NCBI GenBank assembly: GCA_903902915.1
Contig: CAIUWR010000068.1
Location: 1-64,000, forward strand
Source of the DNA: an uncultured Hyphomicrobiales bacterium
GTDB lineage: Bacteria; Pseudomonadota; Alphaproteobacteria; Rhizobiales; Beijerinckiaceae
Direction of reading: 5' to 3'
DNA length: 64,000 nucleotides
The notes below the pieces were generated by a model. It saw only the letters and a list, made by a program, of their open reading frames with translations. It did not search any database and was not told the DNA's origin. The position numbers and the translations under genes were made by a program. Below, piece after piece: positions 56,881 through 64,000 of this stretch (position 1 is the stretch's first letter; each line of letters opens with the position of its first letter).

Positions 56881-57450
56881 TTGACGGTTCACTTCCAGCC
56901 CACGGTCCCGCCGGAGGCATGTCCGGCCCTTGTCCTCAACGCCGACTTCCGGCCGCTGAGCTACTATCCGCTGTCCCTATGGTCCTGGCAGGACGCCATC
57001 AAGGCCGTCTTCCTAGACCGGGTGAACATCGTCTCTGAATATGACAAATGCGTGCGCAGCCCCACTTTCGAAATGCGCCTTCCCTCCGTCGTTTCGCTGA
57101 AGACCTACGTCAAACCATCCCGCCATCCCGCTTTCACGCGGTTCAACGTCTTTCTGCGGGATCGGTTCGCCTGCCAATATTGCGGCTCGCGCGAAGAGCT
57201 GACCTTCGACCATGTGATCCCCCGCTCAAAAGGCGGCTCGACCACATGGGAAAATGTGGTCGCCGCCTGCTCTCCCTGCAATCTGCGCAAGGCCGACAAG
57301 CTGCCCGCCGAGGCCGCCATGTTTCCGGCGCACCATCCATATGCGCCCACCGTCGCCGATCTGCACCAGAACGGCCGTCTGTTTCCGCCGAACTATCTGC
57401 ACGAAAGCTGGTTCGACTATCTCTACTGGGATTCGCCGCTGGATCCCTGA
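56881..57450 (+). CDS. HNH endonuclease
   Basis: CQYCGSREELTFDHVIPRSKGGSTTWENVVAACSPCNLRK; TTG start. Confidence 0.9.
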   Translation: MTVHFQPTVPPEACPALVLNADFRPLSYYPLSLWSWQDAIKAVFLDRVNIVSEYDKCVRSPTFEMRLPSVVSLKTYVKPSRHPAFTRFNVFLRDRFACQYCGSREELTFDHVIPRSKGGSTTWENVVAACSPCNLRKADKLPAEAAMFPAHHPYAPTVADLHQNGRLFPPNYLHESWFDYLYWDSPLDP

Positions 57451-57649
57451 CCCCAGTCCATTGTCGAAGAGGCGCGGCCTGCGGCCTCGTGCTAGAGACC
57501 GCTCGCAGCGGCGCTTCTCGCTGGTTCTGGTACGCTTGTTGCTCCGGGAAACGGGACCGAGCGCGCAACGACGGCGCCTGAAACAAAGCAGTCTGGCTGA
57601 TGGCGGACCCAGGTCGGCGCAGCTTTGACCGAACTGGAAAGGGAACGGC

Positions 57650-58435
57650 ATGAAACTGAATTCCGGCATGGCCGCTGTGGTCACGGGCGCAGCCTCGGGC
57701 CTTGGCGAAGCGACGGCGCGCATGCTCGCCGCCCAAGGCGTGAAAGTCGCGATCCTCGACCTTCAGAAGGAGCGCGGCGAGACGGTGGCGGCCGAGATCG
57801 GCGGAGCCTTTTTCTCGACCGACGTGACCAGCGAAGCCTCGGTCGACGCCGCTTTGGCTGGCGCGCGCGCAGCCCATGGAATTGAGCGGCTGCTCGTCAA
57901 TTGCGCAGGCATTGCGCCCGGCAAGCGCACGGTTGCGAAAAAACGCGACACCGGCGAACTCATCGCCCATGACATGGCGACCTTCCAGAAGACCATCGCC
58001 ATCAATCTGGTCGGCACTTTCATGATGATTTCCAAATGCGCGGCGGCCATGGCGACGCTCGACCCCATCGACGCGGATGGCCAGCGCGGCCTGATCGTCA
58101 GCACCTCGTCCGTCGCGGCGGAAGATGGGCAGATCGGCCAGGCCGCCTACGCCGCCTCGAAGGCGGGCGTGCTGGGCATGACGCTGCCCATCGCGCGCGA
58201 CCTCTCGTCGCTGGGCATCCGCGCCATGTCGATCCAGCCGGGCCTGTTCCACACGCCCATGTTCGACGCCTTCACCGACGAGGTGCGCAATTCGCTGGCC
58301 GCCAGCGTGCCCTTCCCCTCACGCCTCGGCAAGCCGGAGGAATATGCCGCGCTGGTGCGCGTGATCTGCGAGAACGACATGCTGAACGGCGAATCGATCC
58401 GCCTCGACGGCGCCGTCCGCCTCGCGCCGAAGTAA
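57650..58435 (+). CDS. SDR oxidoreductase (3-hydroxyacyl-CoA dehydrogenase type-2-like)
   Basis: VVTGAASGLGEATARML, NCAGIAPG, AYAASKAGVLGMTLPIARDL. Confidence 0.9.
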   Translation: MKLNSGMAAVVTGAASGLGEATARMLAAQGVKVAILDLQKERGETVAAEIGGAFFSTDVTSEASVDAALAGARAAHGIERLLVNCAGIAPGKRTVAKKRDTGELIAHDMATFQKTIAINLVGTFMMISKCAAAMATLDPIDADGQRGLIVSTSSVAAEDGQIGQAAYAASKAGVLGMTLPIARDLSSLGIRAMSIQPGLFHTPMFDAFTDEVRNSLAASVPFPSRLGKPEEYAALVRVICENDMLNGESIRLDGAVRLAPK

Positions 58436-58456
58436 GCCAGCAGGAGCTGCGGCGGC

Positions 58457-59026
58457 TCACCCCGCCGCGCTCTTCCGCTCCTGCGCCTCTGATTCCCCCA
58501 GCGGATATTCGGCCTCGATCACATAGGGGCCGCCGCCAACCGATTCGCGGGACGAATAGACCACGAACTGGTTGGCCAGATATTCGCCGCGCGGGGCGAA
58601 GCCGCGCAGGCTGAGATAGTCGGCGACCGCCACGGAACTCGTCCCGCGCAGGCGCGCCAGCGTCACATGAGGCGTGAATTTGCGCGTCTCGGGGGGCAGG
58701 CCGACGCGGCGCATGATTCGCTCCTGCTCGGCTTGCAGCTCCATCAATTCGGGGCTCGGACGCACCTTCACGATGAGCGAACGCGGCCGCTCGCCGCCGA
58801 AGAAAGAGATTTCGCCAAGCGTGATGGGAATCGGCGCGCGCTGGACCCGCCACAACTCCAGATAGACCTCCCGCGCCAGGCCCTGATCGACGTCGCCCAG
58901 AAAGCGCAGGGTGATGTGGAAATTTTCCCGGTCCACCCAGCGCGCGCCCGACAGGCCGCCGCGCATCATGGCCAGCTCCCGGCCCAAGGTTTCAGGAATT
59001 TCGATCCCGGTGAACAATCTGGGCAT
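58457..59026 (-). CDS. thpR: RNA 2',3'-cyclic phosphodiesterase
   Basis: Two HxT motifs: FHITLRFLGDV and FTPHVTLARL. Confidence 0.92.
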   Translation of the reverse strand: MPRLFTGIEIPETLGRELAMMRGGLSGARWVDRENFHITLRFLGDVDQGLAREVYLELWRVQRAPIPITLGEISFFGGERPRSLIVKVRPSPELMELQAEQERIMRRVGLPPETRKFTPHVTLARLRGTSSVAVADYLSLRGFAPRGEYLANQFVVYSSRESVGGGPYVIEAEYPLGESEAQERKSAAG

Positions 59027-59105
59027 CGCTCCACCTCCTCACGCCATCGAATCAGCCGCCCCGTCCATCATGGGATTTGAGATGAACGGTTCAAGACAGG
59101 GCGCT

Positions 59106-59813
59106 TCATTTGGGCGGCAAAAGCGCCTCGACGCTGGGCAGGATGCCGCGCACGATGGTCTCGACCCCCTGCGGAGCGGGATGCATGCCATCGGGCAATT
59201 GAAGGGCGGGATGGCCCGCAACGCCCTCCAGAAAGAAGGGATAGAGCGGCACGGAAAATTCCCGCGAAAGGTCAGGATAGATCGCGTTGAAAGCCGCCTC
59301 ATAGTCGCGGCCCATGCCGGGCGCGGCGACCATGCCCGCGAGCAGCATGGGGATCTTCCGCGACTGGAGCTGCGCCAGGATGGTGGCGAGGGCCTTGCGG
59401 GTGATGGCGGGATCGACCCCGCGCAACATGTCGTTGGCGCCAAGCTCGACGATGACCAGATCCGCGCCATCGCCAATCGCCCAGTCCAGACGCTCCAGTC
59501 CTCCACTCGCGGTGTCGCCGGAGACGCCTGCGTTGCTCACCTCGACCTTGTAACCCCTTTCGCGCAGCGCCCGCTCCAGCACCGTGGGAAAGGCGTTTTT
59601 CTCCGGCAAAAGGTAGCCAGCGGACAGACTGTCCCCCAGCGCGACGATTCGCGCGGGGCGTTGCTGGGCGGAGGCGGGCGCGGCGAGGGAGAGCATGATA
59701 ACCAGAGCACCGACGGTTTGCAGGATGCTGGCGCCAACCCCATGTATGAGGCTTGCGCTCAGCCGCTCGACCAACCCGCGCGCGACGATCTGACGAAGGA
59801 ATGAGAAGAGCAT
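59106..59813 (-). CDS. GDSL-type arylesterase (TesA-like), secreted
   Basis: ALGDSLSAGY, ELGANDMLRG, LPDGMHPAPQG; start trimmed to 59813. Confidence 0.9.
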   Translation of the reverse strand: MLFSFLRQIVARGLVERLSASLIHGVGASILQTVGALVIMLSLAAPASAQQRPARIVALGDSLSAGYLLPEKNAFPTVLERALRERGYKVEVSNAGVSGDTASGGLERLDWAIGDGADLVIVELGANDMLRGVDPAITRKALATILAQLQSRKIPMLLAGMVAAPGMGRDYEAAFNAIYPDLSREFSVPLYPFFLEGVAGHPALQLPDGMHPAPQGVETIVRGILPSVEALLPPK

Positions 59814-60525
59814 GTCGATTTCCAGGCCCGCAGGCGCCATTTCGATGCGCGACGTCCATCTCAGTTTGGGCCGGGGCGCGGCCCGCGTCCATATCCTGAA
59901 AGGGATAAGCCTCGATATTGGCGAAGGCGAGGCTATAGGGCTCGTCGGGCCGTCGGGTTCGGGCAAATCCACCTTGCTGATGACCATGGCCGGACTGGAG
60001 CGGCCCGATGCGGGCGAAATCGCCATCGGGGGCGAACGCATCGACCATCTGAACGAGGATGCGCTGGCGCGGTTTCGCGGCGAGCGGATCGGCATCGTCT
60101 TCCAGTCGTTCCACCTGATCCCCACCATGACGGCGCTGGAGAATGTGGCGATTCCGCTTGAATTGGCGGGCCGTTCGGACGCTTTCGCCACCGCCAGACG
60201 AGAGTTGGCCGGGGTGGGGCTTGGCGAACGCCTGTCCCATTATCCCGGCCAATTGTCGGGCGGCGAGCAGCAGCGCGTGGCGCTGGCCCGCGCGCTCGCG
60301 CCCAACCCGCGCATTCTGGTGGCGGACGAACCCACCGGCAATCTCGACGAGGCCTCGGGAGCGAAGATCATCGACCTCATGTTCGCCCTCAAACGCGAGC
60401 GCGGCGGCACTTTGGTGCTCGTGACCCATGATTCGGGGCTGGCGAGACGCTGCGACCGGATGATTCGGCTACGCTCGGGCCAGATCGAGACGCAGCGAGC
60501 CGCGCCCGTGGAGGCGGCCCAGTGA
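59812..60525 (+). CDS. ABC transporter ATP-binding protein (LolD/YbbA-like)
   Basis: GPSGSGKSTLL, LSGGEQQRVALARAL, ILVADEPTGNLDE. Confidence 0.92.
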   Translation: MSISRPAGAISMRDVHLSLGRGAARVHILKGISLDIGEGEAIGLVGPSGSGKSTLLMTMAGLERPDAGEIAIGGERIDHLNEDALARFRGERIGIVFQSFHLIPTMTALENVAIPLELAGRSDAFATARRELAGVGLGERLSHYPGQLSGGEQQRVALARALAPNPRILVADEPTGNLDEASGAKIIDLMFALKRERGGTLVLVTHDSGLARRCDRMIRLRSGQIETQRAAPVEAAQ

Positions 60526-63080
60526 GGGGCCTCGCGCTGGCGCTGCGGTTGGCGCTGCGCGATCTGCGCGGCGGGCTTGGCGGCTTCCGGATTTTCCTGG
60601 CCTGCATCGCGCTCGGCGTGGCGGCCATCGTGGGGGTGGGCTCGGTCTCGCGCAGCCTGTCCGATGGGCTGGCGCGCGAAAGCGGCCGCATTCTGGGCGG
60701 CGACGTCTCCTTCGCCCTCATCCATCGCGAATTGAACGCCCCCGAGCGCCAGTTTCTGGAAGAACGCGGCGCGCTTTCCACCGTCGCGGCCATGCGGGTC
60801 ATGGCGCGCACGCAAGCGGGCGCTGCGGCGCTGGTCGAGATCAAGGCGGTCCCCCTCGCCTATCCCTCCATCGGCGAGGCGATTCTGGCGCCCGCGACGC
60901 CCTTGCAAAGGGCGCTGGCGAAGCGCGACGGCCTGCCAGGCTTTGTGGCGGAGGCGGCGCTGGCCGCCCGGCTCGATCTTAAAATCGGCGATAAAATCCT
61001 CATTGGCGACGGCGCTTTCGAATATCGCGCCGAACTGGTGTCGGAACCTGACAAGCTCGCCAGCGGGATCGGCTTTGGTCCGCGCGTGATGATCTCCATC
61101 GACGCCTTGCGCGCCACGGGCCTTGTCCAGCCCGGCTCTCTGGTGCGCTGGATCAATCGCCTGACCCTGCGCCCGGACGCCGCGGGAAAGCCCGCCGCCG
61201 AGACGCGGGTGAACGAGGCCGTGGCGCAGGCGCGCGACGAGTTTCCGGATGCGGGTTGGGAAATCCGCACCCGTTCCAATATTTCTCCGCAATTCGACAA
61301 GAATCTGGAGCGTTTCACCCAGTTTCTGACCCTGGTGGGCCTCACCTCGCTGGTGGTGGGCGGGGTGGGGGTCGCCAATGCGGTGCGCGGCTTCGTGGAC
61401 CGCAAGCGCAACGATCTGGCCACCCTCAAGAGCGTCGGCGCGACCGGGGGCTTCGTGTTCCTGACGAGCCTGATCGAAGTGATGCTGGTGGCGCTGATCG
61501 GCGTGGGAATCGGCCTTGGGCTGGGCGCGGCGATTCCCTTCGGGGTGGCGGCGGCTTTTGGGGCGGTGATTCCCTTGCCCCTCCAGCCCTCGGTCTATCC
61601 GCTCGAACTGGCGACCGGCGCCCTCTATGGGCTTTTGACCGGGCTGGTCTTCTCGCTCCTGCCGCTGGGGCGCGCCCATGACATTTCGGTCTCCGCCCTG
61701 TTCAGGGACCAGATCGCCCCTGATTCGACGATGCCGCGCCCTCGTTACATGACGATGCTGGCCATTGCGGCCATCGGCCTGTGCGGAACGATTCTCTGGC
61801 TCGCCACCGACCGCAAGCTGGCGGCCATCTATCTGGCCTCGACCCTGGCGCTCTTCATCACCTTGCGGCTCGTGGCGGTCGCCATCATGGATGTGGCCCG
61901 CAAGGCGCCCCATGTGCGCGGCGCGGAGCTGCGGCTGGCCATCGCCAACATCCATAGCCCCGGCGCGTTGACGCCCTCCGTCGTCCTGTCGCTGGGCCTG
62001 GGGCTCGCCCTGCTCGTGACGCTGACCCTCATTGACGGCAATGTGCGCAACCAGATCAGCCAGACCCTGCCGGGCAAGACGCCCAGCTTCTTCTTCATGG
62101 ACATTCGCAGCGCCGAGGCGCCCGCCTTCGACGCCTTTCTCCACGCCCATGCGCCCGACGCCAAAGTGGAGCGGGTCGCCATGATGCGCGGGCGGGTGGT
62201 GCGCCTGAACGGGCTGCGGCCCGAGGAGGTGAAGGCCAAGGAAGAGGCCGCCTGGGTGCTCGAGGGCGACCGAGGCATCACCTATTCGCAGGATTTGCCG
62301 GAAGGATCGGAGCTGGTGGAGGGCGAGTGGTGGCCAGCGGACTATGCCGGTCCGCCGCTGGTCTCGATGGAGGCGATCGCCGCAGATGGGCTTGGGTTGA
62401 AGCTCGGGGACGAGATCGCGCTCAACGTGCTGGGCCGCACTATTTCGGGCAAGATCGCCAATTTGCGCAAGGTGAACTGGCGCTCGCTCGGCATCAATTT
62501 CGTTTTCGTCTTCTCGCCAAACACCTTTGCTGGCGCGCCCCACACCCAGCTGGCGACTGCGACCTTCCCGCCCGGCGGCGATCCAGCGCGCGAACTCGCC
62601 CTGCTGAAAGACGTCTCCAACGCGTTCCCCGCCGTCACCAGCGTGCGGGTGAAGGACGCGCTCGACGCTGTCGCCGACATCATGGCGCAGCTGGCGGTGG
62701 CCATTCGGGGCGCATCCGGCGTGGCCCTGGCGGCCTCCGTTCTGGTGCTCGCCGGAGCGCTGGCGGCGGGCCGCCGCACCCGCACCTACGAGGCGGTCAT
62801 CCTCAAGACGCTCGGAGCGACGCGGCGCCAGCTGCTCAAGGCCATCCTTTATGAATATGGCCTGCTGGGCGTCGGCGCCGCCATCTTCGGGGTTCTGGCC
62901 GGCGGCCTCGCCGCATGGGGCATCGTGACCAGGGTCATGCGGATGGATGGCTTCATCTGGCTCTGGTCCTCGGCCATTGCTGCGACGCTGATCGCGCTGT
63001 TGGCGACGGTGGGGCTTGGCCTGATCGGCGCCTGGCGGATCCTCGGCCAGAAGCCTGCGCCCTGGTTGCGGGATTTGTAA
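60522..63080 (+). CDS. ABC transporter permease, FtsX-like (YbbP-like)
   Basis: 852 aa with several TM clusters; ATGA-type overlap with the ATPase gene. Confidence 0.9.
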   Translation: MRGLALALRLALRDLRGGLGGFRIFLACIALGVAAIVGVGSVSRSLSDGLARESGRILGGDVSFALIHRELNAPERQFLEERGALSTVAAMRVMARTQAGAAALVEIKAVPLAYPSIGEAILAPATPLQRALAKRDGLPGFVAEAALAARLDLKIGDKILIGDGAFEYRAELVSEPDKLASGIGFGPRVMISIDALRATGLVQPGSLVRWINRLTLRPDAAGKPAAETRVNEAVAQARDEFPDAGWEIRTRSNISPQFDKNLERFTQFLTLVGLTSLVVGGVGVANAVRGFVDRKRNDLATLKSVGATGGFVFLTSLIEVMLVALIGVGIGLGLGAAIPFGVAAAFGAVIPLPLQPSVYPLELATGALYGLLTGLVFSLLPLGRAHDISVSALFRDQIAPDSTMPRPRYMTMLAIAAIGLCGTILWLATDRKLAAIYLASTLALFITLRLVAVAIMDVARKAPHVRGAELRLAIANIHSPGALTPSVVLSLGLGLALLVTLTLIDGNVRNQISQTLPGKTPSFFFMDIRSAEAPAFDAFLHAHAPDAKVERVAMMRGRVVRLNGLRPEEVKAKEEAAWVLEGDRGITYSQDLPEGSELVEGEWWPADYAGPPLVSMEAIAADGLGLKLGDEIALNVLGRTISGKIANLRKVNWRSLGINFVFVFSPNTFAGAPHTQLATATFPPGGDPARELALLKDVSNAFPAVTSVRVKDALDAVADIMAQLAVAIRGASGVALAASVLVLAGALAAGRRTRTYEAVILKTLGATRRQLLKAILYEYGLLGVGAAIFGVLAGGLAAWGIVTRVMRMDGFIWLWSSAIAATLIALLATVGLGLIGAWRILGQKPAPWLRDL

Positions 63081-63205
63081 GCGCTCGCGAGAGCGTGACC
63101 AGCGGGCCACTTGTGTGTTTGAGGGAGGCGCTCCATATTCAAGGGGTCGCTCTTCATCACAGAGCGGATGTGGGGCCGCTCGCCCCGGAACTCATGAGGA
63201 ACATC

Positions 63206-63973
63206 ATGTCCGACTTCGACCGCAACGCCAATGTCTGGGGTCAAGGCGCCGCCCGGGCTGGCGCAGCCGAGATCGACCAGGGCCTGCGCGCCTATATGCT
63301 GGGCGTTTACAATTACATGACCGTGGGCTTGGCGATCACCGGTCTCGTCGCGCTGGGCACGAATATGCTGGCGGTGGCGGAATCGTCCGCGACGGGCCGA
63401 CGCGCCCTGACGGCGTTCGGCGAGGCGATCTATCTCAGCCCGCTCAAGTGGCTGATCATGCTGGCGCCGCTCGCCTTCGTGTTCTTCTTCAGCTTCCGCA
63501 TCGACCGGATGTCGGCCTCCACGGCCAAGGGCGTCTTCATGCTCTTCGCGGCGGCCATGGGCCTGTCCCTCTCTTCGATCCTGTTCGTCTATACGGGCGC
63601 TTCGGTGACGCGGGCCTTCTTCATCACCTCCGCCACCTTCGGCTCCCTGAGCCTCTATGGCTACACGACGAAGCGTGACCTGTCGGCCATGGGCTCGTTT
63701 CTGATCATGGGCCTGTTTGGCCTGATCATCGCCAGCGTGGTCAATATATTCTTGCAGAGCTCCGCCATGCAGTTCGCCCTGTCGGTCCTGTCGGTCGGCA
63801 TCTTCGCGGGCCTCACCGCCTGGGACACGCAGTCGATCAAGGAGATGTATTACTCGGGCGACGACAGCGAAACCGCTGTGAAGAAGTCGGTCAATGGGGC
63901 CCTCATGCTCTATCTCGACTTCATCAACATCTTCGTCTCGCTGCTGCAACTGACCGGCAGCCGCAACGACTGA
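63206..63973 (+). CDS. Bax inhibitor-1/YccA family protein
   Basis: 255 aa, 7 TM-like segments, YGYTTKRDLSAMGSFLIMGL, AWDTQSIKEMY. Confidence 0.92.
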   Translation: MSDFDRNANVWGQGAARAGAAEIDQGLRAYMLGVYNYMTVGLAITGLVALGTNMLAVAESSATGRRALTAFGEAIYLSPLKWLIMLAPLAFVFFFSFRIDRMSASTAKGVFMLFAAAMGLSLSSILFVYTGASVTRAFFITSATFGSLSLYGYTTKRDLSAMGSFLIMGLFGLIIASVVNIFLQSSAMQFALSVLSVGIFAGLTAWDTQSIKEMYYSGDDSETAVKKSVNGALMLYLDFINIFVSLLQLTGSRND

Positions 63974-64000
63974 GCGGATTGATGTGAAAACAGCCGAGGC

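Noticed and set aside
59814-60191. N-terminal extension of the arylesterase ORF
   Set aside because: Antisense to the ABC ATPase; signal peptide starts at 59813.
60240-63110. 956-aa minus-strand ORF opposite the FtsX-like permease
   Set aside because: Antisense shadow; composition (H/R/Q/D-rich) typical of spurious ORFs.

Overview
The window is mostly core chromosome of a high-G+C alphaproteobacterium, probably Hyphomicrobiales/Rhizobiales judging by gene order. Recognisable blocks, all read from the supplied translations: accA-xerD; a fused aroK-aroB ORF with a CorC/CNNM-type protein; an NdvA/ChvA-like ABC exporter; scoAB CoA-transferase with an orphan solute-binding protein and an NDP-forming acyl-CoA synthetase; purC-purS-purQ-[dinD-like]-purL-bolA-grxD; an ATPase-inhibitor zeta (DUF1476) gene and xerC; mdh-sucC-sucD-sucA-sucB-[Ada Zn-binding domain]-lpd; zapE; sdhCDAB; tlpA-argH-lptM-lysA-TIGR02302; HIG1-pduO-etfB-etfA-hbd; and arylesterase/ABC (tesA-ybbA-ybbP-like). 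There is one tRNA-Ala(CGC). I saw no CRISPR array, rRNA, IS element or prophage. I did not find a convincing large undescribed system. The best accessory candidates are (i) a stand-alone PD-(D/E)XK/NucS-like nuclease ORF in a lower-G+C patch (17126-18385), (ii) a DinD/BRO-like gene between purQ and purL, (iii) an orphan MNT-type nucleotidyltransferase with no HEPN partner, (iv) a small Ada-type metal-binding ORF between sucB and lpd, and (v) two small membrane-peptide ORFs absent from the supplied ORF track. Product calls come from motif and family recognition by eye; no database search was run.
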